A DNA stretch of 64,000 nucleotides. It comes from Corynebacterium lactis (GTDB taxonomy: Bacteria; Actinomycetota; Actinomycetes; Mycobacteriales; Mycobacteriaceae). A program made the translations under genes and the position numbers. The stretch spans positions 124,001-188,000 of the forward strand of contig NZ_ULHE01000004.1 in the NCBI RefSeq assembly GCF_900519355.1, in the 5' to 3' direction. Of the stretch, positions 1-9,985 are shown piece after piece (the first letter of the stretch is position 1; every line of letters starts with the position of its first letter). The notes under the pieces are model-generated. The model was not told where the DNA came from. It worked only from the letters and a program-made list of their open reading frames with translations, and made no database searches.

Positions 1-657
1 GGCGACCAGACTTTCCCCGACACCCGCCTTGAGCTCCCGCTTTCCGTCAGCGTCGCGGGGTCGGGGGACTCCCGCGCTGTGACCGCGGAGATGGGCGTGC
101 CCCACGGCTCGAACGCGGAGCTGAACCAGGACATCGCTACGGCGGAGGGGTTCGTCGCCGAGTGGACCGCAAAGCCGACGGGCGAGGTGACGGAGCTGCA
201 GCTGGGCTCCCCGGAAAAGGCGACGGATACCGCGCGAGCAGGAGTCGAGACGGCAGTGCGCCAACTGCACTCCGTCCCCATCCTGTTCCCCGCCGAAGAC
301 ATTGCGACGGGCGCAACATGGACGGCCCAGAGCAAGGTCGAGGGCCAGACGGAGATGACTCAGAAGGTGACGTATAAGTTGCTCGGCCGATCGGGCGATA
401 TCGTCGACCTGAAGGTCGAGGTTGAGCAGGTCCCGGCCGTCACCGAGCTCGACACCGGGGCCACGACCCCTCTAAAGGTCATCGAGTCCGACACGAGGAT
501 GCTCAAGGACACCGTCAAGATCGATCTGACCAAGCCGCTACCTGTCTCAGGGGGAATCGACTACGTCACCTCTGTGACCTACGGCGATGGAACCTCCAAC
601 GTTCGCATCGTCCAGAAGACTCACCGGGGCATCGAGTACAGGACCGACGCGAGGTAG
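1..657 (+). CDS. C-terminal part of an exported protein of unknown function (5' end outside window)
   Basis: The reading frame is open from the first base of the window and stops at 657, so the visible 218 residues are the C-terminal part of a longer protein. An internal Met lies at codon 31 but nothing marks it as the true start. The visible part is acidic, Thr/Val-rich and probably beta-rich, with a segment reading FPAEDIATGATWTA followed by alternating polar and hydrophobic stretches, as in actinobacterial envelope lipoproteins of the DUF6263 type. That comparison is from memory and weak. No catalytic motif or membrane segment is visible. It converges with the lipoprotein gene at 677-1398, with about 20 bp between the stops. 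I am sure it is coding but not what it does. Confidence 0.7.
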   Translation, partial: GDQTFPDTRLELPLSVSVAGSGDSRAVTAEMGVPHGSNAELNQDIATAEGFVAEWTAKPTGEVTELQLGSPEKATDTARAGVETAVRQLHSVPILFPAEDIATGATWTAQSKVEGQTEMTQKVTYKLLGRSGDIVDLKVEVEQVPAVTELDTGATTPLKVIESDTRMLKDTVKIDLTKPLPVSGGIDYVTSVTYGDGTSNVRIVQKTHRGIEYRTDAR

Positions 658-676
658 CAGCCCCCTCGATTCGTCG

Positions 677-1398
677 TTAAGCGGGCGGCGGTTGGTCGAC
701 CGGCGGGCCCGGAGGCGCCGGAGGCGCAGGCGGAGCTTCCGGTGCAGGCGCAGGTGCGGGAGGCTCCGGGGCGGGGGCTGGCGCGGCGCCGGCGCAGGAG
801 CAGGTGGCGCGGGCTCAGGAGCTGGTGCGGGCACCGGTGCTGGTTCCGGTGCGGGCTCCGATGCTGGTGGCGGTGGCGGAGGCGTCTCCCCCGGGGCCAG
901 GCAGAAACCGGGCTTGTGCTCCGGCCCGAGTGCCTCGGACAGGCGGCAGGCCCAGTCCTTGCTCAGCATCCAACGGCCGCGCTTATTCAGAAAGTCGATC
1001 TGCTCGACGACGCGAGGCTCGGCACCCGGCACGACAACGCGCACCCCGGCCACCGCAGAGGTTGCCGAAAAGCCGGGCAGCACGGGGTCGATGACCTCGA
1101 AGTGGATCTTTTTCTCGGCCGCGGCCTTGGTCACGATATCGAAATAGTCGCCCGCCTTGTCCCCGTCCTCAATGGTGAGGGACTTTTCCTCAATGGGAAG
1201 GTGCGGGTCAATGATTCGAGCCAGAACGTCATTTAGCTCGACGGCCGTCGGCAGCACCACGACGGGCGCGGCGCTGCTCGTCGACGAACTGGTCTGCGCC
1301 TGCGGCGTATCCTCTCCTCCGCAGGCTACGAGGCTGACCGATGCTACCGCGCTGATAACCAAAGCGGTGACACTGCGGACACTTCGCTGGACGTTCAT
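677..1398 (-). CDS. Mtb12-like secreted lipoprotein with a Pro/Ala-rich tail (frameshifted as written)
   Basis: The N-terminus has an Arg-containing start, a hydrophobic segment and a lipobox SLVACGG, so the protein should be lipidated and surface anchored. Residues about 50-170 resemble the mycobacterial low-molecular-weight antigen Mtb12: a start like PTAVELNDVLARIIDP, then VEQIDFLNKRGRWMLSKDW followed by a helix. A Pro/Ala/Glu repeat follows. As written, the frame changes near 785-786 and runs on to 547 as an Arg-rich tail overlapping the neighbouring gene. Adding one C there (GCGCC-GCGCC to GCGCCC-GCGCC) continues the Pro-Ala repeat to a stop at 677-679, giving about 240 residues. The start at 1398 is preferred because its GGAG lies 11 bases upstream; the ATG at 1407 would leave only 2. 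Function is unknown; the family is secreted and antigenic. Confidence 0.75.
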
Positions 1399-1493
1399 GA
1401 GATGCATAACTCCGGGTTGTAAAAAATTATTGTCTCTTTTGCCTGCCCCAATCCTACACAAGCCCAAAACATCGACTGGGTAGACTGATTGCT

Positions 1494-2483
1494 ATGTCGA
1501 ACCAGGATTCCACCGCCACCAGCGCCGCCTCCTGCACCCCTGAGCAGGCCGCAGCCCCCGCCCGCCGCATCGCAGTCCTCACCACCGGAGGCACCATCGC
1601 CTGCACCACGGACAGCAACGGCGCACTCGTCCCGACGATCTCCGGCCAGGAGCTGGTCGACACCGTAGCGGCTCGCTTCCCCGAGGGCTCCATCGCATTT
1701 GACGTTCACGACCTGGGCCAGCTGGACTCCTCCAGCCTCACTTTCGCCGATGTCGACCGCATCCTCGCCGCAATCGCCGAGGTGCTTGCCGACGGCTCCG
1801 TCGACGGCGTCGTGGTCACGCACGGAACGGACACGATGGAGGAAACGGCCATGGCCGCCGATGCCTTCCACGGCGACTCCCGCCCGGTGATCTTCACGGG
1901 CGCTCAGCTCCCCTTCGACCACCCCGACACCGACGGCCCGGGCAACCTCTTCGAGGCCATCACCATTGCATCCGATCCCTCGGCCCAGGGCATCGGCGTG
2001 CTGATCGTCTTCGGGCACGCGGTCCTGCCGGCCCGTGGCGCGACCAAGTGGCACACGAGCGACCCGCTGGCATTTGCCACCAACGCCTCCGAGGAGCCCG
2101 TACGCCCCGATCCGCTGCCGCTGGCCAAGCTCGAGGGCATCCAGGTCGACATCGTTCCCGCATACCTCGGCGCGGACGGTCGCCTGGTCGACGCGGCGGT
2201 CGCGGCCGGCGCGCGGGGCCTGGTCATCGAGGGGCTGGGCTCCGGCAACGTCGGCGATGCCTTCGCCGCCGCGATCGAACGTGCGCTGGCCGCCGACGTC
2301 GCCGTCGTCATGGCCACCCGCGTGCCCCGCGGCGACGTCTTCCCTGCCTACGGCGGCGCCGGTGGCGGGGCGACCCTGGCACGTCACGGCGTCATCAGCG
2401 CCGGCTGCGTGCACCCCGCACAGGCCCGGATTATCCTCGCGACCGCGCTGGCATCCGGTGTGCACCCGCAGACGCTGTTTTAA
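1494..2483 (+). CDS. ansA: L-asparaginase
   Basis: This 329-residue protein hydrolyses L-asparagine to aspartate and ammonia. Both signature motifs are present: the N-terminal nucleophile motif LTTGGTIACT near residue 27 and the second active-site motif VVTHGTDTMEETA near residue 107. The C-terminal half has the expected GLVIEGLGSGNVG and VPRGDVFP segments. No signal peptide is visible, so it is probably cytoplasmic (type I-like), although the first 25 residues are Ala/Thr-rich and poorly conserved. It is transcribed alone and diverges from the lipoprotein gene across about 95 bp. In M. tuberculosis ansA also lies near dinX and ileS, so the neighbourhood is ancestral. No strong ribosome-binding site precedes the start. 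Confidence 0.93.
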   Translation: MSNQDSTATSAASCTPEQAAAPARRIAVLTTGGTIACTTDSNGALVPTISGQELVDTVAARFPEGSIAFDVHDLGQLDSSSLTFADVDRILAAIAEVLADGSVDGVVVTHGTDTMEETAMAADAFHGDSRPVIFTGAQLPFDHPDTDGPGNLFEAITIASDPSAQGIGVLIVFGHAVLPARGATKWHTSDPLAFATNASEEPVRPDPLPLAKLEGIQVDIVPAYLGADGRLVDAAVAAGARGLVIEGLGSGNVGDAFAAAIERALAADVAVVMATRVPRGDVFPAYGGAGGGATLARHGVISAGCVHPAQARIILATALASGVHPQTLF

Positions 2484-2528
2484 GCGCCCCTACCTCCTTC
2501 ACAATCGCGAAGCCTGGGGGGCGGGCAA

Positions 2529-3200
2529 CTAAGCTTCGGGCTCGATCTGCCGAATGATCTTCGCCGGGTTGCCAGCGACGATGACGCCGCTGGGCACGTC
2601 CTTGGTCACCACCGCGCCCGCGGCGATGACCGAGTTCTCCCCCACCTTCACGCCGCCCAGGACGATGGCCCCGCCGCCGATCCACACGTTGTCGCCGATC
2701 TCGATCTCGTCGCCCGACTCGAGGTAGGCCTTGCGGGCCTGCGCGCCCAGGGGGTGCACCGGCGGGAGCAGCTGCACGTTCGGGCCGATCTGGACGTGAT
2801 CGCCGAGGGTCACCTTCACCACGTCCAGGACCGTGAGCCCGAAGTTGACGAAGACGTCCCGGCCGACGTGGAAGTTGTCGCCGTAGTCCAGGAAAATCGG
2901 GGGCCGCACCAGGCTGCCCTCACCGAAGGATCCCAGCGCCTGAGCCAAGACCTGCTGCGCGGCCTGCTGGTCCTCGCGGAAAACCCGCTCGAACTCGGCC
3001 GCTACCCGGCCGATCCGGGCGTTGATGGCCTGCGACTCCGGGTGATCGGCGATGTACCAGTCCCCGTCTAGCATGCGCTGCCGGTTGTCCTTGCCGTCGT
3101 CGGGAAGCGCGACCGGCGGGTTCGGGTCGCGGTCTAAGTTGCGCAGCGAAGCTCGGCGCGAGGCCTCCAGCTCCGCGATGGTGGGTCGATTTTCGCTCAT
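2529..3200 (-). CDS. Sugar O-acetyltransferase (maltose/galactoside acetyltransferase family)
   Basis: A 223-residue left-handed beta-helix acetyltransferase that would move acetyl from acetyl-CoA to a sugar hydroxyl. The N-terminal Mac-type segment reads [14 protein letters not shown], and the hexapeptide-repeat domain follows from about residue 90 ([17 protein letters not shown]). The catalytic His lies in PVHPLGA, and the CoA-binding C-terminus reads [16 protein letters not shown] then VVAGNPAK-like [14 protein letters not shown]. Length is slightly above the usual 185-205 residues because of an N-terminal extension. The natural substrate cannot be told. It is probably monocistronic, downstream of dinB with about 40 bp between them, so co-transcription with dinB is possible. 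Confidence 0.9.
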   Translation of the reverse strand: MSENRPTIAELEASRRASLRNLDRDPNPPVALPDDGKDNRQRMLDGDWYIADHPESQAINARIGRVAAEFERVFREDQQAAQQVLAQALGSFGEGSLVRPPIFLDYGDNFHVGRDVFVNFGLTVLDVVKVTLGDHVQIGPNVQLLPPVHPLGAQARKAYLESGDEIEIGDNVWIGGGAIVLGGVKVGENSVIAAGAVVTKDVPSGVIVAGNPAKIIRQIEPEA

Positions 3201-3242
3201 GGCACCCCAGTGTACGGATGCCGCACATGAAAGCGCCCCGGC

Positions 3243-4691
3243 CTACTGCAGCTTCTCCTCCGGGGTCTCCTCGGCGACGTTCGGCAGGTCCAGCGCCGCC
3301 TGATCGTCCGAGGCCAGCCACTCAGGCCAGTCCAGGCTGCACACCGCCGAACACGTGCGCAGCTCCGGGTCGTCCTCCTTCAGAGTGATCATGCGGCCAG
3401 GCCCGCTGGTGCGGCTCTCGAAACGCACGGTCACGACCCCGTGGCCCGAGCCCTGCACCCACCCGTGCCCGTACTCGCTGTGGTGCACATCGGAGGTCGG
3501 CACCCACTGGGAGTCCGACAGCCGCACCGTCGGCAGCGCCCCCGCGTCGCCGACCTCGACGAGGCCGGCGGGGACGTCGGCAAGCGAGGGGCCGGGAAGG
3601 CGGTCCTCAACGGTGACGGAGCGGTCCAGCTCGGGGAAGAGCACCTCCTGCAGGTGCGAGTCCAGGCCCGAAAAACCCACGCCGACCAGGCGCACGGGCC
3701 CGACCTCCGCGGGCGTGAACGCGATGCGGTGCGCCACCGCCAGCAGCGTGTCGACGTCCTGCGTGGCGTACGGCAGGGTCTCCGAGCGGGTGTGGATGCT
3801 CAGGTCGGCAAGGCGCACCTTACACGTGATGGTGCGGGCCCCGCGGCCGTCCTTGACCAGGCGCCGAAACGCCGCCTGCCCCGCTCGGTCGACGGCGGTA
3901 TGGAGCTGCGCCTTCGAGGTCAGATCCTCCGGGTAGGTGTACTCCGCGGAGACCGACTTGGCGACGTCGCGCTCCTTCACCGGCCGGTCGTCGTGGCCCT
4001 TCGCGAGGTGCCACAGCGCCAGCCCGGTCTTCGTGGCCAGCGATACCTCCACGTCGCGGCGCTCCATCGCGGCGAAGTCGCCGATCGTCTCGATGCCGAG
4101 CGCGTGCAGCTTCGCCGCCGACACCGGCCCGATGCCCCAGAGCTTCTCAACCGGCAGCGGGTGCAGTAGCTCGTGGTTGCGCTCCGGCTCGAGCACGTAG
4201 ACGCCATCCGGCTTGGCCAGGCCCGAGGCGATCTTCGCGTACTGCTTGCCAGCGCCCGCGCCTATCGACGACGCCAGGCCCGTCTCCTGCCGGATCTTCG
4301 CCCGCAGGTCCTCCGCCCACGCGACGACCTCGGCCGTGCTGGCCCCGCGCAGCTCCTCGGGCTCCATGAACGCCTCGTCGACGCTGAGCTGCTCGACGAC
4401 GGGCACGCGGTCCCGGATGACGGAGAACACGCGCCTGGAGACGGGTCCGTAGATTCCCTTGCGGGGGCTGACCGTGACGGCGGCCGGGGGCATGAGGCGC
4501 CGCGCCCGGGCCATCGGCATCGCCGAGTGTGCCCCGTACGCGCGTGCCTCGTAGGAGCAACCGGCGACGACTCCCCGGCCGCCCAGGCCGCCGACGAGTA
4601 CGGGACGGCCGCGCAGGGTGGGACGGGTGAGTTGCTCGACGGACGCGAAAAACGCGTCCATGTCGATATGCAAAACCCACCGCTTACTCAT
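3243..4691 (-). CDS. dinB: DNA polymerase IV (Y-family translesion polymerase)
   Basis: A 482-residue Y-family DNA polymerase for error-prone bypass of damaged template. The chosen start gives the family N-terminus MSKRWVLHIDMDAFFASVEQ with the first catalytic Asp residues; the frame stays open upstream to 4802 but that part has no family similarity. The second catalytic site is SVDEAFME near residue 108. The thumb-region helix-hairpin-helix reads LWGIGPVSAAKLHALGIETI, and the little-finger domain follows. The C-terminus is about 100 residues longer than E. coli DinB and has no recognisable beta-clamp motif that I can point to with certainty. The order ileS-dinB-ansA matches the M. tuberculosis dinX region. 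I see no LexA-type operator in the short upstream gap. Confidence 0.95.
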   Translation of the reverse strand: MSKRWVLHIDMDAFFASVEQLTRPTLRGRPVLVGGLGGRGVVAGCSYEARAYGAHSAMPMARARRLMPPAAVTVSPRKGIYGPVSRRVFSVIRDRVPVVEQLSVDEAFMEPEELRGASTAEVVAWAEDLRAKIRQETGLASSIGAGAGKQYAKIASGLAKPDGVYVLEPERNHELLHPLPVEKLWGIGPVSAAKLHALGIETIGDFAAMERRDVEVSLATKTGLALWHLAKGHDDRPVKERDVAKSVSAEYTYPEDLTSKAQLHTAVDRAGQAAFRRLVKDGRGARTITCKVRLADLSIHTRSETLPYATQDVDTLLAVAHRIAFTPAEVGPVRLVGVGFSGLDSHLQEVLFPELDRSVTVEDRLPGPSLADVPAGLVEVGDAGALPTVRLSDSQWVPTSDVHHSEYGHGWVQGSGHGVVTVRFESRTSGPGRMITLKEDDPELRTCSAVCSLDWPEWLASDDQAALDLPNVAEETPEEKLQ

Positions 4692-4776
4692 AGCAAACTC
4701 ACCATACACGTCGGCCCGGATTGAGGCTTCCGCCACGGCAGAGTCACGGCACAGCCCTGCAGAGCCACGCACGAGG

Positions 4777-4830
4777 AAGGGCCCCGCCCGCGCCCCACTC
4801 AACAGTGGACAACGCGGCCGGGGCCCCTTT
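4777..4830 (-). terminator. GC-rich hairpin after ileS (bidirectional shape)
   Basis: The arms AAGGGCCCCG and CGGGGCCCCTT form a long GC-rich stem with a roughly 30-base interior, between ileS and dinB. On the minus strand the poly-T is short (CCTT then CCTCG), so this is a weaker call than the other terminators in the window. Confidence 0.5.
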
Positions 4831-4862
4831 ATAGCCTCATGCTCCGGTCGGGCCCGGAAACT

Positions 4863-7800
4863 TTAAGCCTTCGCGATGTCTGCCGACGCGCCGTCGGCGA
4901 CGTCGTAGGCAAGCGGGGCGTCGGCAGAGCCGGTGACGACCTCGAAGGAGGTGGCGAGCACCTCACTGGCGATCAGGTCTGCGTGACGCTTCGCCCACTC
5001 CTCACGCTCGGCCGGGACCTGCAGCTTCACCGAGATGCGGTCGGTGACCTCGAGTCCCGCATTCTTGCGGGCGTCCTGCAGGCCGCGGATGCGGTCGGCG
5101 GCCCAGCCGCGGGATTCCAGGTCCTCGTCGAGCTCGGTGTCCAGGACGACCAGGCCCTCGGAACCGTCGACCTCCGCGGTCGAGTCCGGGGACAGCGCGA
5201 CCAGGTTGCGGCTGTACTCGCCGTCCTGCAGGGCGATGCCGTCAGCCACGACGACGCCGTCGACGACCTCGTAGTTGCCGGACTTGACCGCCTTGATCAC
5301 CTTCTGGACGTCCTTGCCCAGGCGGGGACCCGCGACGCGGGCGTTGACCGAGACCTCGAAGCGGCCCACGGCGTCGACGTCATCGGTGAACTCGACGTTG
5401 TCGACGTTGACCTCGGAGGAGATGATGTCGGCGAAGTCGCCCAGGCGGCCGGCGTCCGGGAACGCGACGGTCAGCTTCTTCAGCGGCAGGCGGTTGCGCA
5501 GGTGGTTGGCCTTGCGGATGCGCGAGGTCGCCGAGCAGACGTTGCGGACGATGTCCATGGACTCGACCAGCTCGTCGTCGGAGGGCAGCGCGGTGACGTC
5601 CGGCCAGGACTCCAGGTGCACCGAGCGGCCGCCGGTCAGGGACTTCCAGATCACCTCGGTGGCCATCGGCAGCAGCGGGGCCGCCACGCGGGTCAGGACC
5701 TCCAGCACCGTGTAGAGGGTGTTGAACGCCTCCGGGTGCTTGACGTCGCCCGCCCAGAAGCGGTCGCGGGAGCGGCGCACGTACCAGTTGGTCAGGGCGT
5801 CGCAGAACTGGCGCACCTCGTCGGTAGCCGCGGCGATGTCGGTGTTGTCCAGGGCCTCGGTGACCGAGCGCACGGTCGCCGAGAGCTTCGCCAGGATGTA
5901 GCGGTCGAGCACGTTGTCGGAGTCGACGGACCACTGCGCCGGCTTGGAGGCGTAGAGCTGCAGGAAGGAGAACGCGTTCCACATCGGCAGCAGCGCCTGT
6001 CGCACGCCCTCGCGGATGCCCTGCTCGGTGACGATCAGGTTGCCGCCTCGCAGGATCGGGCTGGACATCAGGAACCAGCGCATCGCGTCGGAGCCGTCGC
6101 GGTCGAAGACCTCGTTGACGTCCGGGTAGTTGCGCTTGGACTTACTCATCTTGTTGCCGTCGTCGCCGAGCACGATGCCGTGCGCGACGACCTTCTTGAA
6201 CGCCGGGCGGTCGAACAGGGCAACCGACAGGACGTGCAGCAGGTAGAACCAGCCGCGGGACTGGCCGATGTACTCGACGATGAAGTCCGCCGGCGCGTGG
6301 GCCTCGAACCACTCCTTGTTCTCGAACGGGTAGTGGAACTGGGCAAACGGCATGGAGCCCGAGTCGAACCAGACGTCCAGGACGTCCGGGACGCGGCGCA
6401 TCATGGACTTGCCCGTCGGGTCGTCCGGGTTCGGGCGAACCAACTCGTCGATCTCCGGGCGGTGCAGGGTCGTCGGGCGGACGCCGAAGTCGGCCTCCAG
6501 CTCGTCGAGGGAGCCGTAGACGTCGACGCGCGGGTACTCGTCGTTATCGGAGACCCACACCGGAATCGGCGAGCCCCAGTAGCGGGTGCGGGAGATATTC
6601 CAGTCGCGGGCGCCCTCCAGCCACTTGCCGAACTGGCCGTCGCGGACGTGCTCCGGCATCCACTCGATCTCGTCGTGGTTCAGCTCCACCATGCGATCGC
6701 GAATCTTGGTCACGGAGACGAACCAGCTGGGCAGCGCCATGTAGATCAGAGGCTCGCCCGAGCGCCACGAGTGCGGGTAGGAGTGCTCAATGGTGCGGTG
6801 CTGGACGACGCGGCCGGCGGCCTTCAAGTCGCGGATGATGTCCTTGTTGGCGTCGAAGACCAGCTCTCCCGCGTAGTCCGGGACCTGGTTGGTGAACTTG
6901 CCGTCCATGTCGACCGGGATGATGACCTCAATCCCGTAGTCGTTACAGGTGTTCATATCGTCCTCACCGAAGGCCGGGGCCTGGTGGACGACGCCCGTGC
7001 CGTCCTCGGTGGTGACGTAGTCTGCGATCAGGATCTGGAACGCGTTCGGGTGAGACGCGAAGTAGCCGAAGATCGGCTCGTAGGTGATGCCCTCCAGCTC
7101 GGCGCCGGCGAAGGTATCCAGGACCTCGTGCTCGGAGCCCAACTCCTTGACGTAGGAGCCGATCAGGGCCTCCGCCAGGATGAAGGTGCGGCCCGCGTAC
7201 TCCGGAACGGAGCTGTCGGCGCCGACCTTGACCGCGGCGTAGGTGACCTTCGGGTTCACGGCGAGCGCGAGGTTCGACGGCAGCGTCCACGGCGTGGTGG
7301 TCCAGGCGATGGCGGACGCGTCGGCAAGCACGGGGTGAGCGGCCAGGGCCTTCTCGCCCGCGGAACCGGCCTTGGCGCCGGTGACCGGGAAGGTGACGGT
7401 CAGGGTCGGGTCCTGGCGCATCTTGTAGGAGTCGTCCAGGCGGGTCTCCTGGTTCGACAGCGGGGTGTGCTCAGCCCAGGAGTACGGCAGGACGCGGAAG
7501 CCCTGGTAGACCAGGCCCTTGTTGTAGAGCTCCTTGAACGCCCAGATCACGGACTCCATGTAGGTCATGTCCATGGTCTTGTAGCCGCCGTCGAAGTCAA
7601 CCCAGCGCGCTTGACGAGTGACGTATTCCTTCCACTCGCCCGCGTACCGCAGCACGGACTCGGCGCAGTACTTGTTGAAGTTCGCCAGGCCCATCTCCTC
7701 GATCTGGCCCTTGTCCTTGATGCCGAGCTGCTTCTCCGCCTCCAGCTCCGCCGGCAGGCCGTGGCAGTCCCAGCCGAAGACGCGGCCGACCTGGTACCCG

Positions 7801-8096
7801 CGCATGGTCTTGTAGCGCGGGACGATGTCCTTGACGTAGCCGGTCAGCAGGTGGCCGTAGTGTGGCAGGCCGTTGGCGAAGGGCGGGCCGTCGTAGAAGA
7901 CGTACTCCTCGGCGCCGTCGCGCTGCGAAATGGAGGCCTGGAAGGTGTCGTCCTTGGCCCAGAAGTCGAGGACCTTCTCCTCGAGCTCCGGGAACTTGGG
8001 GCTGGACGGGTACTTGCCAAAAGCATCCGTACGGGGGTAAGCGCCTCCCGCAGGGGTCGCCTCGTTGCCGGCGTTTGCGCCTTGAGAATCAGTCAC
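4863..8096 (-). CDS. ileS: Isoleucyl-tRNA synthetase
   Basis: A large class I aminoacyl-tRNA synthetase (about 1077 residues) that charges tRNA-Ile. Signature motifs are the HIGH-type [18 protein letters not shown] and the KMSKS loop [15 protein letters not shown], with the editing domain between them ([14 protein letters not shown], then [16 protein letters not shown]) and a C-terminal anticodon-binding domain. The length and the motif [10 protein letters not shown] place it with the actinobacterial/eukaryal-like IleRS type. I chose the GTG at 8096 ([10 protein letters not shown]). The frame is open upstream to 8168, but that segment overlaps the T-box leader, and the GTG has a GGAAG about 10 bases before it. 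An ATG at about 8132 is the alternative start. Expression should be controlled by the leader. Confidence 0.97.
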   Translation of the reverse strand: MTDSQGANAGNEATPAGGAYPRTDAFGKYPSSPKFPELEEKVLDFWAKDDTFQASISQRDGAEEYVFYDGPPFANGLPHYGHLLTGYVKDIVPRYKTMRGYQVGRVFGWDCHGLPAELEAEKQLGIKDKGQIEEMGLANFNKYCAESVLRYAGEWKEYVTRQARWVDFDGGYKTMDMTYMESVIWAFKELYNKGLVYQGFRVLPYSWAEHTPLSNQETRLDDSYKMRQDPTLTVTFPVTGAKAGSAGEKALAAHPVLADASAIAWTTTPWTLPSNLALAVNPKVTYAAVKVGADSSVPEYAGRTFILAEALIGSYVKELGSEHEVLDTFAGAELEGITYEPIFGYFASHPNAFQILIADYVTTEDGTGVVHQAPAFGEDDMNTCNDYGIEVIIPVDMDGKFTNQVPDYAGELVFDANKDIIRDLKAAGRVVQHRTIEHSYPHSWRSGEPLIYMALPSWFVSVTKIRDRMVELNHDEIEWMPEHVRDGQFGKWLEGARDWNISRTRYWGSPIPVWVSDNDEYPRVDVYGSLDELEADFGVRPTTLHRPEIDELVRPNPDDPTGKSMMRRVPDVLDVWFDSGSMPFAQFHYPFENKEWFEAHAPADFIVEYIGQSRGWFYLLHVLSVALFDRPAFKKVVAHGIVLGDDGNKMSKSKRNYPDVNEVFDRDGSDAMRWFLMSSPILRGGNLIVTEQGIREGVRQALLPMWNAFSFLQLYASKPAQWSVDSDNVLDRYILAKLSATVRSVTEALDNTDIAAATDEVRQFCDALTNWYVRRSRDRFWAGDVKHPEAFNTLYTVLEVLTRVAAPLLPMATEVIWKSLTGGRSVHLESWPDVTALPSDDELVESMDIVRNVCSATSRIRKANHLRNRLPLKKLTVAFPDAGRLGDFADIISSEVNVDNVEFTDDVDAVGRFEVSVNARVAGPRLGKDVQKVIKAVKSGNYEVVDGVVVADGIALQDGEYSRNLVALSPDSTAEVDGSEGLVVLDTELDEDLESRGWAADRIRGLQDARKNAGLEVTDRISVKLQVPAEREEWAKRHADLIASEVLATSFEVVTGSADAPLAYDVADGASADIAKA

Positions 8097-8149
8097 GATC
8101 GCGTCACTTCCGTGGTCGAAGAACATCAATTTCCGCCACGGGGACGCCG

Positions 8150-8400
8150 TACGCTCCCCGCGCTCCATGCGCGTGAGGAGGGTTGGCGCGGTACCACCCC
8201 GCTTGACCCTTCCGCTTGCCGACGGCCACCGCCTCGGTTGCCAACGACACCGCGAAAAAATCCGCTCAATTTTCGGCCGATCACGGGGCCACTGCCGTCC
8301 GGTTCTACTGAGCCATCAACACCCGCTGTCCTGACAGGCAGGGCACCATACGGGCGTGGCCGTTCTTCCGAAGTACTCCCCGGTGATTGCCGGATCGCAG
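8150..8400 (-). promoter_or_regulatory. T-box leader of ileS (translational, actinobacterial type)
   Basis: Read on the minus strand, the T-box bulge sequence GGGGTGGTACCGCG lies at 8200-8187; its TGGT can pair with the ACCA end of uncharged tRNA. About 185 bases upstream is AATCACCGGGGAGTA, followed by TTCGGAAGAACGG, the layout I know from short stem-I ileS leaders of actinobacteria. This places an Ile specifier codon ATC at 8387-8385. No poly-T follows the T-box bulge before the start codon, so control is probably by sequestering the ribosome-binding site and not by termination. The exact leader ends are estimated. Confidence 0.9.
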
Positions 8401-8510
8401 CACATATGCGCACCATCTTAGCAGCCGCCTGGCCGATTGCGCACTTTCCGCACCGCGGCGCGCTGGCAGGGCTCCACAACCCGTCAATCAGGAGAAGAGC
8501 AGCCGGGCGG

Positions 8511-8543
8511 GAAAAAGAAAAAGCGCCCCGGAAAAAGGGGCGC
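8511..8543 (-). terminator. Rho-independent terminator of divIVA
   Basis: On the minus strand a perfect stem GCGCCCC / GGGGCGC with a 7-base loop is followed by TTTTTCTTTTTC. It sits about 50 bp after the divIVA stop and insulates ileS from divIVA transcription. Confidence 0.9.
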
Positions 8544-8590
8544 TCATTCTCACTGCGCGGCCTTAACGGCCGACGATGGGTCCGTTTCCG

Positions 8591-9649
8591 CTAGTTGTTG
8601 TATCCGTCTGCCGGGGCTGCCGACTCGCGGGAGTTGAGGTCGTCGAGCTGGGACTCGAGGAAGGTCTTCAGGCGAGTGCGGTACTCGCGCTCGAAGATGT
8701 GCAGCTCCTCGATGCGCCCCTCGAGAGCGGTCTGCTGCTCCTTGACGGTGGCCATGATCTCGCTGTGCTTGCGCTCGGCGTCCTGCTGCAGGGCAGTAGC
8801 CTTCTCCTGAGCGGAGGTAATGGTCGCGGTCGAGCGAGCATCGGCGTCGTTGATCATCTGATCACTGCGCTGGCGCGCGTCAGTCAGGGTGGACTCGGAC
8901 TCATTCTGAGCGTCCGTAATCATCTGCTCGCTGCGCTGACGTGCATCGGCAAGAGTGGACTCCGCCTCGGAGCGAGCCTCGGTCAGGGTGCGCTCTGCCT
9001 CGGAGCGAGCCTCGGTCAGGGTGCGCTCTGCCTCGGAGCGGGCCTCGGTGACGGTGCGCTCTGCATCCGCGCGGGCGCCGGACAGGAGCTGGTCCGCCTC
9101 CGCCTTGGCGTCGCCGGTCATGCGGTCCGCCATCTCCTGGGCCAGGCCCAGGACGCGGGCGGCCTGCATGTGGGTCTCCGGAGTAGCAGCACCGCTGTCC
9201 GCCGGTGCGGAAACTGCCGCTGCTGCCTGCGGAGCGTCGCCGGAGGCCTTTGCCTGCTCGGCCTGCTCTGCTCGACGCTCGGCAGCCTCGAGGCGATCGC
9301 GGTACTTAGCCTCAAGGTCCGCTTCCTGCTGCGCCAGACGCTCGTCGTAGGAAGCACGCAGTTCCTGCTCGATTTCGGCGCGCAGCTTGTCCTCATCGAC
9401 ATCGGAGGAGGCGACAGCGGCGACCGGAGCGGAAGACTCGGAGGAGACAGCACCCGAGCGGGCTGCCTCTACCTCACGCTCAAGCTCGTCAACGCGCGAG
9501 CGCAGATCTGCGTTTTCGTCCTGGAGCTCACCCAGTGCGTCCTCAACGAGGTCGAGGAACTGATCAACCTCGTCCTCGTTGTAACCGCGCTTGCCAATTG
9601 GAGGCTTGCTAAAAGCCACATTATGCACATCAGCCGGAGTCAACGGCAT
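8591..9649 (-). CDS. divIVA: DivIVA/Wag31 polar growth scaffold
   Basis: A 352-residue coiled-coil protein that marks the cell poles and directs apical peptidoglycan synthesis in corynebacteria and mycobacteria. The N-terminal lipid-binding DivIVA domain reads [20 protein letters not shown] then [20 protein letters not shown] long Glu/Ala/Arg-rich coiled coil follows, interrupted by an Ala/Ser/Pro linker at about residues 60-80 and 130-150. Residues about 196-228 carry an 11-residue repeat of the [11 protein letters not shown] type, encoded by three 33-bp DNA repeats. It ends the dcw region, is flanked by its own terminator, and is separated from yggT by about 345 bp, so it likely has its own promoter. 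Confidence 0.96.
   Translation of the reverse strand: MPLTPADVHNVAFSKPPIGKRGYNEDEVDQFLDLVEDALGELQDENADLRSRVDELEREVEAARSGAVSSESSAPVAAVASSDVDEDKLRAEIEQELRASYDERLAQQEADLEAKYRDRLEAAERRAEQAEQAKASGDAPQAAAAVSAPADSGAATPETHMQAARVLGLAQEMADRMTGDAKAEADQLLSGARADAERTVTEARSEAERTLTEARSEAERTLTEARSEAESTLADARQRSEQMITDAQNESESTLTDARQRSDQMINDADARSTATITSAQEKATALQQDAERKHSEIMATVKEQQTALEGRIEELHIFEREYRTRLKTFLESQLDDLNSRESAAPADGYNN
8965..9063 (-). repeat. Three tandem 33-bp repeats inside divIVA
   Basis: Units at 8965-8997, 8998-9030 and 9031-9063. The first two are identical and the third differs at a few positions. Each codes for one 11-residue turn of the coiled coil, so copy number changes would lengthen or shorten the rod in frame. 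Confidence 0.9.
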
Positions 9650-9985
9650 GGTGAGTTCCCCTTCACTTTAAGCGGACAGTTCTTCAGTAGTTACTGTTTA
9701 CCGAAGCTATGTTACCTGGTCTAACGGCCCGACTCACCTTTGACAAGCTAGTTTCTATATTTTTCACACAAAGGCGCTCTCGACTCAGCAGGATCACAAC
9801 CCTAAAGGTCCGGCTCAGCCTGCACCTTTGTTTGAACAGACATAATGCGGACATGCAAATGGCCTCCGGCTGGAAATAACCAACCAAAGGCCACAAATTT
9901 TGCCCCCGAACCACACCCCCGATGGATATTTGTGAACGCAACGCCATCCAATGGGTGGGGACCGAAGGGCGGTCGATCGAGACAA
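9650..9985. other. Gap between yggT and divIVA
   Basis: About 345 bp without a plausible gene. Read on the minus strand it holds a possible divIVA promoter (TTGTCA at 9746-9741, TAGACC at 9723-9718, 17-base spacing), which is only a weak match. I see no strong terminator for yggT here. Confidence 0.4.

Noticed and set aside
547-676. The written C-terminal extension of the lipoprotein into the neighbouring gene
   Set aside because: It is Arg-rich, unlike the repeat before it, overlaps another gene, and vanishes when one base is restored.
4839-8594. A 1251-codon open frame on the plus strand opposite ileS
   Set aside because: It is exactly antisense to a well-supported ileS and has Val/Asp/Arg-rich low-complexity composition, the usual shadow of a GC-rich gene.
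8965-9063. A CRISPR or minisatellite array
   Set aside because: The repeats are contiguous without spacers and lie in frame inside divIVA, so they are coding tandem repeats.
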